A stretch of DNA of 64,000 nucleotides from assembly GCA_017303905.1 (NCBI GenBank), contig JAFLBH010000003.1, positions 248,001-312,000 on the forward strand, written 5' to 3'. A model generated the notes under the pieces. That model had not been told where the DNA came from, did no database searches, and worked only from the letters and a program-made list of their open reading frames with translations. The stretch comes from Bacteroidota bacterium (GTDB lineage Bacteria; Bacteroidota; Bacteroidia; B-17B0; Aurantibacillaceae). Each line of letters starts with the position of its first letter. Positions within the stretch are counted from its first letter, which is position 1. Made by a program: the position numbers and the translations under genes. This document shows, one piece after another, positions 9,894 through 18,802 of this stretch.

Positions 9894-10076
9894 GGAAAAG
9901 AAAGTGCAAAGTTATTATTTTGTTATCTCTTAACGCAGTATTTAATTCAACAAGAAACCAACTTTCTCAACATTTAACACGTATTGGTAATTAAAGAGTC
10001 AAAGTCTTGAAAAGTGGATTATTTTCGGTAAGCAAAATTACGTTTTTAAGTCGCTGACTTTCAATATAATAAATTA

Positions 10077-10107
10077 TTGTTTATTTAAGTAATATTAACT
10101 AAATTTG
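10077..10107 (+). promoter_or_regulatory. Bacteroidota-type promoter for the CotH/T9SS gene
   Basis: TTG at 10077-10079 (the -33 element) is followed after 20 nt by TAAATTTG at 10100-10107, matching the Bacteroidota -7 consensus TAnnTTTG. Transcription would begin near 10112. This makes an ATG at 10116 almost leaderless and favours the ATG at 10134. Confidence 0.55.
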
Positions 10108-10133
10108 AGGTTTAGATGCAAAATTCATTTTTT

Positions 10134-12938
10134 ATGATGAAAAGAATACTTCTTTTATCCTTTTTGGCCGTGCTTATCAATGTAGCCAAGTCACAAGTTG
10201 TTATCAATGAGATCTGTTATACGAACCCTGGTCTTGCCATTACAGATGGTTATGGTAATGCTTCCGATTATATAGAGTTATACAACGCAACACCTGGATT
10301 GCCGGTGAACATGGCAAACTATTATTTAACCAATGACATTAACAATCTTTACAAGTGGAAAATCCCTTCAACCATTACTATTCCTTCTTTTAGCTTTCAA
10401 GTATTCTTCTGTACCGGATTAAACAAAACAGATCCTACCGGATACATACATACTAATTTTGACATTGAACAGTGTAAAAATCAATGGGTCTTGTTAACCC
10501 GCTCTCCGGGTGTAATTGTGGATTCGTTTTTTGTTCGTCGTACCAAACCGGGTGACAATTGGGGAAGATATCCGGATTACGTTTCAATCACTAATCAATC
10601 TTGGAAATTATTAAATGGTGCTAGTACAGCTATCACCTCTTTCTCAACTACAAACGCAGCATATCCTGCTGCCAGTGCTTATATCGCTTACGCTCCTGTT
10701 CCAACCTTCTCAACAAATCCCGGCTTTACGCCTCCTGCATCCGGACAATATGATTTATACATTGCAGACACAGTCAATTTTCAAATCAACTATACCCAAG
10801 GTTTTTGCGGACAAATAGGAGGTTCTATTCCCTGCACAACATTAACAGGATGTGTTGGTACAACGAGTACTGCAACAACTTATACCTATGTGAATGGAAT
10901 TGATGTAATACCTGCAATTGGTATGACCAATGTAATTACAGCTATCACTATTCCTAAAGGCACTTACTCATTAAGCTATTTGCCGAGTTTTGCCGAAACC
11001 AATACGTATTTCGACGGAGCCGATTTAGGAGGTTCTCCCGGATTTGGCTTACTCTCAACGGTTGTTGATACAATTTTCTTCAGAACAGCTGCACCTTCAA
11101 CCATTCATGTGGAATATTTTGACAAAAATAAATTTTATTCTGAAGCCGGTGGTGGTGCCGTTCAACCGCCAAATGACGGATGGTTAAATGCTCAACGTGG
11201 ATTTGATGTTAGCTTTGATGATAGAACAGGTTACGGTTGCTCTTTGAAAGGAAATGTATATAACGACGCAACCTTTGGTGTAAGTACACGAACTGTATTC
11301 ACCAGCTTTGAAGTAAGTGCGGCAGGAAAAGATAACTTTTCTGCAATGACTCCTACTGCCTCTACCAATCCACCACCAAAAGGAGCACATATGCGTGATG
11401 CCTTTGCGCAAACCTATGCTATGAAGTACAAGTTAAATCTGGATGGTATGCACTATAAACCTATCCGTACTTTCGTGAATGGTTGTTATTGGGGTATCTA
11501 TGAATTCCGTGAAATTCCTGATGAAGAATATTTAGAACATTACTATGGCATTCCAAAAGATTCTAGTGATATTTTACGTCAGCATGTTGTAGGCTCTATC
11601 TTTAATGGTTCTGACACAGGATGGGTAACAACACCTATGACCGGACCATCCGCTAACAACGATGGATTATTTAATTATGTAAAAACATTCCCTGTATTTA
11701 ATAATCCAAGCCCTTATTATAACAATACCATGGCACGTTTAAGTCAATTTAGCTTCATGGATCACTTTATTTACAATAGTTATTTAGTGAATACCGACTT
11801 GACAAGCTTAAATACTACCTGGTGGAGAAAACGTAATAATGGTTTAACTGCACCAATTGCAGGCGCAGATACTCTCATGAAATGGCGTTATTTTATGTGG
11901 GATATGAATAACATTTTAGGATTGCGTGTTGCTCCTTCAACTTATACCATTTCAGGCACCGCTCCTATGATGACATCACCTTGCGTGTTTACTTCAACGA
12001 TTTTTCCTACCAATCCTAACACCTACACAACAGTTACATCCAGTTATACCGGTCATACTTTAATGTTGAACCGTTTGTTACTGAATGCGAAATTCAAGAA
12101 TGATTATTTGAATCGATATCAGGATTTACTGAACACGGTTTTAAGTTGTAATAAAATGCTCGCGCATTATACTTACTTCAGGAATATGTTTAATGCAGAA
12201 ATACCAAACCATTGTGCATTTCCTAATTGGAATGTTCAGCAACCGGATTGGGATTTTAACATGGATACATTGCGTGAGCGAATTACACAACGTTGTACAA
12301 AAGCCGACTCCTTACTTTCTAAATGTTTGAATCTTGCCGGCCCTTATACTTTGAATATCGACGTAAAACCTTCAGGTGCAGGAACAGTTGATTTAAACAG
12401 TTTGCATTTAACTTCATTTGTTTGGAGCGGAGATTATTATCAAACCAAAACAGCACCTTATATGTATACTTACCTAGAGGCTTATCCTGTTGATACAAGT
12501 GTTTATGTTTTCGATCACTGGGAATTTACAAGCAGTACAAATAGTACAACGGCTGTCCCTGGAGATAAAAACAGTAATAATTACTTATTTAAAGATTCTT
12601 TATCCTTTGTTTTAACAGAGGGTGATTTTGTTACAGCCGTTTTTGCCGATAAGCGAACGGATGTTATTTTCCCAACCGGATTTACACCAAATGGTGACGG
12701 ACAAAACGAAACATTCTCTCCATTAGGTGCTGCTGCTCGATTCTCTCAGAATTATGAATTACGCATTTGGAACCGTTGGGGTCAAGAAGTGTTCCGCTCT
12801 ACCGATTGGAGTTTAGGTTGGGATGGTAATTATAACGGTCAGCTTGCACAGACAGGCGTATACGCTTACCTTCTAACGTATAAAAATGTACTCGGAGAAG
12901 ATAAAATAGTTAAAGGTAACGTAACACTAATCAGGTAA
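10134..12938 (+). CDS. Lamin-tail and CotH kinase-like protein with T9SS type B sorting domain
   Basis: An exported protein of ~934 residues. I choose ATG 10134 because the promoter just upstream would start RNA near 10112, and because it gives a good signal peptide (MMKRILLLSFLAVLINVAKSQ). After the signal comes a lamin-tail-like beta domain (VVINEICY, then DYIELYN). The middle carries a CotH-like atypical kinase region (YKPIRTFVNGCYWGIYEFRE, DEEYLEHYYG, and a downstream WDMNNILG that matches the CotH DxxN pattern). The last ~90 residues are a gliding-motility-type (type B) CTD: FPTGFTPNGDGQNETF, IWNRWGQEVF, GVYAYLLTY. The protein should cross the outer membrane through the T9SS, helped by the PorP/SprF protein encoded next. 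CotH-family proteins phosphorylate proteins in some bacteria; activity here is inferred. Confidence 0.85.
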   Translation: MMKRILLLSFLAVLINVAKSQVVINEICYTNPGLAITDGYGNASDYIELYNATPGLPVNMANYYLTNDINNLYKWKIPSTITIPSFSFQVFFCTGLNKTDPTGYIHTNFDIEQCKNQWVLLTRSPGVIVDSFFVRRTKPGDNWGRYPDYVSITNQSWKLLNGASTAITSFSTTNAAYPAASAYIAYAPVPTFSTNPGFTPPASGQYDLYIADTVNFQINYTQGFCGQIGGSIPCTTLTGCVGTTSTATTYTYVNGIDVIPAIGMTNVITAITIPKGTYSLSYLPSFAETNTYFDGADLGGSPGFGLLSTVVDTIFFRTAAPSTIHVEYFDKNKFYSEAGGGAVQPPNDGWLNAQRGFDVSFDDRTGYGCSLKGNVYNDATFGVSTRTVFTSFEVSAAGKDNFSAMTPTASTNPPPKGAHMRDAFAQTYAMKYKLNLDGMHYKPIRTFVNGCYWGIYEFREIPDEEYLEHYYGIPKDSSDILRQHVVGSIFNGSDTGWVTTPMTGPSANNDGLFNYVKTFPVFNNPSPYYNNTMARLSQFSFMDHFIYNSYLVNTDLTSLNTTWWRKRNNGLTAPIAGADTLMKWRYFMWDMNNILGLRVAPSTYTISGTAPMMTSPCVFTSTIFPTNPNTYTTVTSSYTGHTLMLNRLLLNAKFKNDYLNRYQDLLNTVLSCNKMLAHYTYFRNMFNAEIPNHCAFPNWNVQQPDWDFNMDTLRERITQRCTKADSLLSKCLNLAGPYTLNIDVKPSGAGTVDLNSLHLTSFVWSGDYYQTKTAPYMYTYLEAYPVDTSVYVFDHWEFTSSTNSTTAVPGDKNSNNYLFKDSLSFVLTEGDFVTAVFADKRTDVIFPTGFTPNGDGQNETFSPLGAAARFSQNYELRIWNRWGQEVFRSTDWSLGWDGNYNGQLAQTGVYAYLLTYKNVLGEDKIVKGNVTLIR

Positions 12939-12964
12939 TCAGCATTTAGTAGCATTTCACATTT

Positions 12965-14050
12965 ATGAAAAGAATAATAATAATTTCCTGTTTAACCCTT
13001 TCCGTGTTTACTTCCAAAGTAAATGCTCAGGATGTGCACATGGCGCAAATTCAGGAATCGCCTCTATACATTAATCCTGCCAATACAGGTTTCTTTGCAG
13101 GTTATTACAGGGTTATTGCCGGCTATCGTAATCAATGGGCTTCAATGGGCAGTCCGTATCAAACAATGGCATTATCGGTTGATGGTGGTTTATTTCGTAA
13201 TCGTCATAAATCGGCCTTTTTAGGAATTGGATTAAACCTTTTTAACGATCGCGCAGGTTCTGCTAATATTCAAAATACGATTGCGAATTTAAATTTAAGT
13301 GCTATTCTTAAATTAAACTCGAAAAGTGCATTCTCTGCCGGAATCTATGGTGGTATTTCCATGAATAACGCCAACTACGCTAAATTAACTTACGCAACTC
13401 AATATAACGGAACAGAAATTGATCCTACCCGCCCTACCGGCGAAAGTGTGGCGTACCAATCTTTCACCGCCTCCGATTTGGGAGCAGGTTTAGCGTATGA
13501 GTTTGTTACCGATAAAAAAAGAAATGACCGTGATTATATCACCAGTTTAAGAATCGGTGTGGCGGCGTATCACTTAAACCGTGCTAAACAGGAATTTGGT
13601 AACTCACAAATTGATCCAAACACAGGTGCGCCTTATGCTGAGCCTTACCGTTTACCAACTCGTTATGTTGGTTCGGCCACTTTACGTTATGATGTTCCAA
13701 ACAGTAAGGTGACAGTTAATCCAACAGTGATTTACATGATTCAAGGACCGGCTACTGAAATTAATGCAGGTACTTTTATTAAATACCGCTTTAAAAACGG
13801 AACTAAAGTAACCGGTGAAAAAGTTGAGAATTCTTTTGGTGTAGGATTATTTTATCGTGTTAATGACGCTATTATTCCTCAGATCTTATTGGATATGGGT
13901 AATTATGCAATTGGTTTATCATACGATGCAAACATTTCAGGTTACCGAAAAGCTTCAAGAACAGTTGGAGGATTTGAAATAATGTTACGTTATAACAAAT
14001 TAGCAGACGCGTTATTTAATAAACGCAGTGAGTACACTAAGAGAAATTAA
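12965..14050 (+). CDS. PorP/SprF family T9SS outer-membrane protein
   Basis: A 361-residue outer-membrane protein. It has a signal peptide (MKRIIIISCLTLSVFTSKVNAQ) and the family opening QDVHMAQIQESPLYINPANTG, then repeated beta-strands. Members of this family sit next to genes for cargo with type B sorting domains and are needed for their export or surface anchoring (known from SprF/SprB in Flavobacterium). Here the gene follows the CotH/type B protein by 26 bp on the same strand, exactly that arrangement. It is therefore the likely dedicated partner of that protein. Confidence 0.9.
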   Translation: MKRIIIISCLTLSVFTSKVNAQDVHMAQIQESPLYINPANTGFFAGYYRVIAGYRNQWASMGSPYQTMALSVDGGLFRNRHKSAFLGIGLNLFNDRAGSANIQNTIANLNLSAILKLNSKSAFSAGIYGGISMNNANYAKLTYATQYNGTEIDPTRPTGESVAYQSFTASDLGAGLAYEFVTDKKRNDRDYITSLRIGVAAYHLNRAKQEFGNSQIDPNTGAPYAEPYRLPTRYVGSATLRYDVPNSKVTVNPTVIYMIQGPATEINAGTFIKYRFKNGTKVTGEKVENSFGVGLFYRVNDAIIPQILLDMGNYAIGLSYDANISGYRKASRTVGGFEIMLRYNKLADALFNKRSEYTKRN

Positions 14051-14091
14051 CCCCGCCTCTTAGCTTAATTTATTTTTATTGTTTTTTATTT

Positions 14092-15132
14092 ATGAAGAAT
14101 AAGTCTTCTTTAATTGTCATTACTGCGCTCTGTGTTTTGTGCGCCATTTCCTTCTGGTTATATAAAAACAAAACCTCGGATTCAACCCTTAATAAAGAAG
14201 CACGTGATTTTGCCGTAAAAGACACAGCAGCAATTACGAAAATATTTTTAGCTGATAAGGAAGGTAGAAAAGTAAACTTAGAAAGAAAAAATAACGGATG
14301 GATTGTTAACGGTAAATATCCGGCCAGAACCGATGCTATCAGCCTTTTATTGTACACCATGAAAATGGTAGATGTAAAATCGCCGGTATCAAAATCGGCA
14401 CGTGAAGCCGTGATAAAGCGAATGGCCACCAGTTCCATTAAAGTGGAAATTTATGAAGACGATGAGCTAATCAAACAATATTATGTCGGACATGAAAGCA
14501 TGGATAATGATGGCAGTTATATGATTTTAACCGATCTAAGTTCGGGTGAAAATTATGATGAACCTTACCTCACGTTCATTCCGGGATTTACTGGTTTTCT
14601 GGGACCTAGATATATCACTGACGAAACCGATTGGCGCGACCGTATGATACTTAATTACATACCGCCGAACATCAAACAAATTAAATTAGAACTCACAGAA
14701 AATCCCGATTCATCCTTTGTGATTAATCTGAAAAGCACTACGCAATTTGAGTTAAATAAATTAAACGGACAACCAATCACATTTGACGAAACCAAGATGA
14801 AACAGTACCTCGCCTATTTTCAAAATGTGAGTTACGAAAAACTTCTAACTGAGTACAACAAAAAATTGTGCGATTCATTACGCTCGTCGGTGCCCTACAT
14901 AAAACTGAGTATTACCGATACAAAAAACGAAACCAAAATATTTAACTTTCACCATAAAAATTCAAGTTTCGAGATTAATAAGAAATACGGCATCGATTAC
15001 AAATACGATCCGGATAGATTTTTCCTGACTTACGATAATAACAAGGAAGTAGCCCTGGTACAATACTATGTATTCGGAAAAATACTGCCCACTTACGCCT
15101 ATTTCCTCCCTAAAAACTCTGTTAAAAAGTAG
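14092..15132 (+). CDS. DUF4340 domain-containing protein
   Basis: A 346-residue protein with one N-terminal membrane anchor (residues ~5-22, SSLIVITALCVLCAISFWLY) and a large domain outside the cytoplasm. The pattern 'ITKIFLADKEGRKVNLERKNNGWIVN' (read as two short strands around a WxV) is typical of DUF4340, which in other bacteria lies near gliding/ABC-type genes. There are no catalytic residues that I can name. It precedes dnaN, but a terminator hairpin separates them, so the two are probably not one transcript. Confidence 0.75.
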   Translation: MKNKSSLIVITALCVLCAISFWLYKNKTSDSTLNKEARDFAVKDTAAITKIFLADKEGRKVNLERKNNGWIVNGKYPARTDAISLLLYTMKMVDVKSPVSKSAREAVIKRMATSSIKVEIYEDDELIKQYYVGHESMDNDGSYMILTDLSSGENYDEPYLTFIPGFTGFLGPRYITDETDWRDRMILNYIPPNIKQIKLELTENPDSSFVINLKSTTQFELNKLNGQPITFDETKMKQYLAYFQNVSYEKLLTEYNKKLCDSLRSSVPYIKLSITDTKNETKIFNFHHKNSSFEINKKYGIDYKYDPDRFFLTYDNNKEVALVQYYVFGKILPTYAYFLPKNSVKK

Positions 15133-15194
15133 TTCAAAACTAAAGGCACTTTAGACCCCTTATTTTAGAGGTAAACTTAAATTTGTTAGAGAAT

Positions 15195-15221
15195 AAACAG
15201 GGCTTGCTCTGTTTGTTTTTT
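15195..15221 (+). terminator. Intrinsic terminator after the DUF4340 gene
   Basis: Arms AAACAGGGC (15195-15203) and GCTCTGTTT (15206-15214) pair with a single mismatch around a TT loop, followed by a T-rich run (GTTTTTTATT). It lies between the DUF4340 gene and dnaN. Confidence 0.65.
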
Positions 15222-15254
15222 ATTGTATTATTGAATCTATAAAAATAAGAGCAT

Positions 15255-16376
15255 ATGAATTTTGTTGTATCATCTATCACTTTATTAAAACATTTAAAAT
15301 CTGTTGGAGGCGTATTAAACACAAACAACACCATTCCTATTTTAGATTGCTTTTTGTTTGAAGTGAGTAATGGCGAATTAACCATCTCCGCTAGCGATAT
15401 GGAAACTACCATTACCACAAGTTTGAAAGTGGAAGCTTCACAAGGTGGAAGTATTGCTATTCCTGCAAAAACATTATTAGATGCTTTATCTAATTTACCG
15501 GAACAACCTATTTCATTCATCATCGACAACAAAAAATTCTCAGCGAAATTAAAAACTGAAACAGGAGATTATACTTTAACCGGACATAACGGTGAAGAGT
15601 ATCCTAAAATGCCAAAGTTAGATTCACAAACTTCTATCGTTATCAAAAGTGACATACTTGCTTCTGCAATCAATAAAACAATTTTCGCAACAGGAAACGA
15701 TGATTTACGTCCCGTTATGAGTGGCGTATATTGTCAGTTTACCGAAACTAATTCCATCTTCGTTGCAACTGATGCTCACAAATTAGTTCGTTATACACGT
15801 AATGATGCAAAAGCCGGTGCTTCTACTTCTTTCATTATGCCAAAAAAACCATTGAATGTTTTAAAAACTTTATTGGCCGGTGTAGATGATGCAGTAAAAG
15901 TAGAATTTAACAAAACTAACGCTTTGTTCTCTTTTGGAAACATCAACTTAGTTTGTCGTTTAATCGACGGCAAATACCCGAACTACGAAGCTGTAATTCC
16001 AAAACAAAATCCGAATAAACTCACCATCGATCGTTCATCTTTCCTTAGTGCCATTAAACGCGTGAGTGTTTTCGCTAACAAAGCAACGCATCAGGTACGT
16101 TTAAAGATAAACGGAAGCCAATTAATTGTGTCTGCTGAAGATTTAGATTTCGCGAATGAAGGTCACGAAAGTTTAGTTTGCTCTTACATTGGCGAAGACA
16201 TGGAAATCGGTTTCAATTCTAAATTTTTGGTTGAAATGGTAAGCAATTTGGAAAGTGATGAAATTACCATTGAAATGAGCGCGCCAAACCGTGCAGGAAT
16301 TATCGTACCGTCACAAAAAGCAAATCCGGGTGAAGATGTTTTAATGTTGGTAATGCCGGTAATGTTGAATAATTAA
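15255..16376 (+). CDS. dnaN: DNA polymerase III subunit beta (sliding clamp)
   Basis: A 373-residue beta clamp, the ring that holds DNA polymerase III on DNA. Its three repeated clamp domains are visible: ~1-125, ~126-245 (TIFATGNDDLRPVMSGVYC) and ~246-373 (SAIKRVSVFANKATHQVRLKI). It ends with the conserved C-terminal M-P-V-M-like strand (MLVMPVMLNN), close to the peptide-binding groove. Length and motifs match the family. It is not next to dnaA here. A terminator-like hairpin lies just past its stop, inside the next reading frame. Confidence 0.96.
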   Translation: MNFVVSSITLLKHLKSVGGVLNTNNTIPILDCFLFEVSNGELTISASDMETTITTSLKVEASQGGSIAIPAKTLLDALSNLPEQPISFIIDNKKFSAKLKTETGDYTLTGHNGEEYPKMPKLDSQTSIVIKSDILASAINKTIFATGNDDLRPVMSGVYCQFTETNSIFVATDAHKLVRYTRNDAKAGASTSFIMPKKPLNVLKTLLAGVDDAVKVEFNKTNALFSFGNINLVCRLIDGKYPNYEAVIPKQNPNKLTIDRSSFLSAIKRVSVFANKATHQVRLKINGSQLIVSAEDLDFANEGHESLVCSYIGEDMEIGFNSKFLVEMVSNLESDEITIEMSAPNRAGIIVPSQKANPGEDVLMLVMPVMLNN

Positions 16377-16385
16377 TTTAAACGA

Positions 16386-17528
16386 ATGAACTTTAAAATA
16401 AAATTCCTCTTAAGCCTGTTTCTTCTAACAGGCTTTTTTGTTAACGCGCAAACTGGCGTAACTGTTATTGATAGTATTTATTCCAATGGTATTTACCGTA
16501 CTTATCGTTTATACAGACCAACAATTTACACAGGTGCTACATCAGTTCCGCTGATTTTAAATTTACACGGATACACTTCCACTTCCTTTCAACAACAATT
16601 TTACGGCAACTTTATGCCTATAGCTGATACGGCCAATTTTTTAGTTGTACATCCGCAAGGAACTAAAGACGGCAGCAATCAACCCTACTGGAATGCAGGT
16701 ATCAGCACTATTGGAGCCAACGATCTTTTGTTTTTAAGTCAACTCATTGATTCTTTAAAAGCAACTTACAACATCGACAACAACTGTGTCTACTCAACTG
16801 GTATGAGTAATGGTGGCTTTATGAGTAATTATTTAGCGTGTAATCTCAGTAATAAAATTGCAGCCATTGCAGGCGTAACCGGTACCATTTTCACAAACTG
16901 GTTTTCGAGTTGTAATCCGGGCCGACCGGTTCCTGTTATGCATATTCATGGCACTGCCGATCCTACTGTGCCTTATGCTGGAAACAGTACCATGATTGCG
17001 GCAGATACATTGGTAAAAATGTGGCGCGTTAAAAACAATTGTAATTCAGTGCCTTCGTTTAGTAATGTACCAAACATCAATACAACCGACGGATGTACAG
17101 CTGAGCATTACATCTACACTGGCGGCAATAGCGGCTCGAGTGTTGAATTTTATAAAATAATAGGTGGCGGACATACCTGGCCGGGCGCGGCGTTTACTAC
17201 GGGTGTAACGAATCAGGATTTTAATGCCTCTGTTCAGATTTGGCGATTCTTCAGAAAATACAAACTAAATACACTCACTTCTGTCAATGAAATTGCTAAT
17301 TCAAGAAATGATGTGATGGTTTTTCCAAATCCATCGTCAGACTTTATTCAAATAGTAAGTGATGAAAAATTAAACTATGAATTGTTTGATGTAAGCGGAA
17401 AAAGAATCTCCATTAATGAAATTAACGCTAACACCATCGATATTTCTAAATTGGAGAATGGAATTTATTTTCTTTCTCTCTCCAATAATTCCTTTAAGGA
17501 AATCAGAAAAATTGTGAAGGTGAACTAA
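16386..17528 (+). CDS. Secreted PHB-depolymerase/LpqC-type esterase with T9SS type A sorting domain
   Basis: A 380-residue exported alpha/beta-hydrolase. The signal peptide is residues 1-21 (MNFKIKFLLSLFLLTGFFVN). The domain (~22-300) has the oxyanion segment NLHGY (59-63), nucleophile Ser141 in GMSNGG, Asp192 in HGTADPTVPY, and His263 in GGGHTWPG, the triad and order of polyhydroxybutyrate depolymerase/feruloyl-esterase-like enzymes. The C-terminal ~75 residues are a type A CTD (VFPNPSSDFIQI, LFDVSGKRI, LENGIYFLSL). The substrate is unknown; short polyester or esterified plant polysaccharides are typical for the family. The first coding bases also form a perfect intrinsic-terminator hairpin (see that entry). 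Confidence 0.88.
   Translation: MNFKIKFLLSLFLLTGFFVNAQTGVTVIDSIYSNGIYRTYRLYRPTIYTGATSVPLILNLHGYTSTSFQQQFYGNFMPIADTANFLVVHPQGTKDGSNQPYWNAGISTIGANDLLFLSQLIDSLKATYNIDNNCVYSTGMSNGGFMSNYLACNLSNKIAAIAGVTGTIFTNWFSSCNPGRPVPVMHIHGTADPTVPYAGNSTMIAADTLVKMWRVKNNCNSVPSFSNVPNINTTDGCTAEHYIYTGGNSGSSVEFYKIIGGGHTWPGAAFTTGVTNQDFNASVQIWRFFRKYKLNTLTSVNEIANSRNDVMVFPNPSSDFIQIVSDEKLNYELFDVSGKRISINEINANTIDISKLENGIYFLSLSNNSFKEIRKIVKVN
16412..16439 (+). terminator. Terminator-shaped hairpin inside the signal-peptide coding region of the esterase
   Basis: Arms AAGCCTGTT (16412-16420) and AACAGGCTT (16427-16435) pair perfectly (9 bp) around a six-base loop and run straight into TTTTTT. It begins 36 nt after the dnaN stop but 26 nt inside the esterase reading frame. 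It probably ends dnaN transcripts; its position could also attenuate the esterase message. Confidence 0.65.
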
Positions 17529-17974
17529 ACGAGTTCTTTATACATTGGTATGTCGGGAAGGTATTTTAGTTTATTACCAAACGTATCTATTACTATTTCC
17601 TGCAAGCCATTTGTGAGTACCAAATAACGAACGCCCATTACCAAATTATATCGCAAAGCTTGCTCGGCAGTTTGCTCTGTTAATGCCACATCGGGCGACT
17701 TACATTCCACCAATAAAACAGGTTGCATTGCTGTATTGAATACTACAGCATCATATCTTCTTTTTGTACCATTTAATTCAATCTCCTTCTCAATGGATAA
17801 AAGAGAGGTGGGAAATTCCTTTGCTGTAATTATATAATTAATAAAATGCTGTCGTACCCACTCTTCAGGTGTAAGAACAATCCATTTCTTTCTGACTTCA
17901 TCGAACACCAAGGCCTTTTTTCCTTCGTGCTTTATCTTAACATTAAATGTTGGATATTTTAAACCTGAGTCCAA
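17525..17974 (-). CDS. HsdR N-terminal-like (PD-(D/E)XK) protein
   Basis: A 149-residue single-domain protein similar to the N-terminal nuclease-fold domain of type I restriction HsdR subunits. The PD-(D/E)XK core is visible as Asp75 (RRYDAVVF) and Glu90-x-Lys92 (LLVECKSPD), with an accessory QAL-RYN helix (~107-113). It lacks the helicase motor and there is no HsdM or HsdS nearby, so it is not a restriction system. Stand-alone copies are common in Bacteroidota next to housekeeping genes and their role is unknown. Its end overlaps the end of the convergent esterase gene by 4 bp. Confidence 0.8.
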   Translation of the reverse strand: MDSGLKYPTFNVKIKHEGKKALVFDEVRKKWIVLTPEEWVRQHFINYIITAKEFPTSLLSIEKEIELNGTKRRYDAVVFNTAMQPVLLVECKSPDVALTEQTAEQALRYNLVMGVRYLVLTNGLQEIVIDTFGNKLKYLPDIPMYKELV

Positions 17975-18028
17975 TGAATAATTAAATTTTTATAAATATA
18001 TTTACATTAATACGATTTACAAAGACAT

Positions 18029-18802
18029 ATGAAAAGCAAAGAAGAGATTGTAAATAATTGGTTGCCTCGTTACACAGGTGTGCCTTTAGAAGAATTTGGT
18101 CAATACATTTTATTGGTAAATTTCAGCAATTACGTGCATATGTTTGCACAAATGAATAATGTGGAAGTACGCGGACTAGACCGACCTATGAGCAGTGCCA
18201 CAGCCAATAACATCACTATCATTAATTTTGGAATGGGAAGCGCGAGTGCGGCAACCATTATGGATTTATTGAGCGCCATACAACCTAAAGCCGTTTTGTT
18301 TTTAGGCAAATGCGGCGGACTTAAAAAGAAAAATCAAATAGGTGATTTAATTTTACCGATTGCTGCGATACGAGGAGAAGGAACCAGTGATGATTATTTT
18401 CCGAGTGAAGTACCTGCCCTACCTTCCTTTAATTTACAAAAAGCAATTTCTTACACCATTCGCATCAGTGATCGTGATTACTGGACCGGAACTGTATACA
18501 CCACCAATCGCAGGGTGTGGGAACATGACGATAACTTCAAAGAGTATTTACGTCAATTAAGAGCAATGGCGATTGATATGGAAACTGCTACCATTTTCAC
18601 CGTTGGTTTTCATAATGAAATTCCAACAGGGGCTCTCTTATTGGTAACCGATCAACCCATGATTCCTGAAGGAGTTAAAACTGAACAGAGCGATAAAAAA
18701 GTAACCGATGGATTCGTGAACGAACATTTACGCATCGGCATCGAATCACTGAAAGAATTACAAAACAAAGGTATCTCTGTAAAACATTTACGATTTGAGT
18801 AA
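18029..18802 (+). CDS. amn: AMP nucleosidase (short form)
   Basis: A 257-residue phosphorylase-superfamily enzyme predicted to split AMP into adenine and ribose 5-phosphate. The fold is marked by INFGMGSASAAT (~66-76), FLGKCGGL (~91-98) and the late segment AMAIDMETATIF (~177-188), where the M-E pair contacts ribose. It corresponds to the catalytic half only; the ~480-residue enterobacterial Amn has an extra N-terminal regulatory domain. It is transcribed with meaB, whose start overlaps its end by 8 nt. Confidence 0.85.
   Translation: MKSKEEIVNNWLPRYTGVPLEEFGQYILLVNFSNYVHMFAQMNNVEVRGLDRPMSSATANNITIINFGMGSASAATIMDLLSAIQPKAVLFLGKCGGLKKKNQIGDLILPIAAIRGEGTSDDYFPSEVPALPSFNLQKAISYTIRISDRDYWTGTVYTTNRRVWEHDDNFKEYLRQLRAMAIDMETATIFTVGFHNEIPTGALLLVTDQPMIPEGVKTEQSDKKVTDGFVNEHLRIGIESLKELQNKGISVKHLRFE

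Noticed and set aside
17525..17974. Restriction-modification system suggested by the HsdR-N-like protein
   Set aside because: No motor domain and no HsdM/HsdS genes; the protein is a common stand-alone domain.
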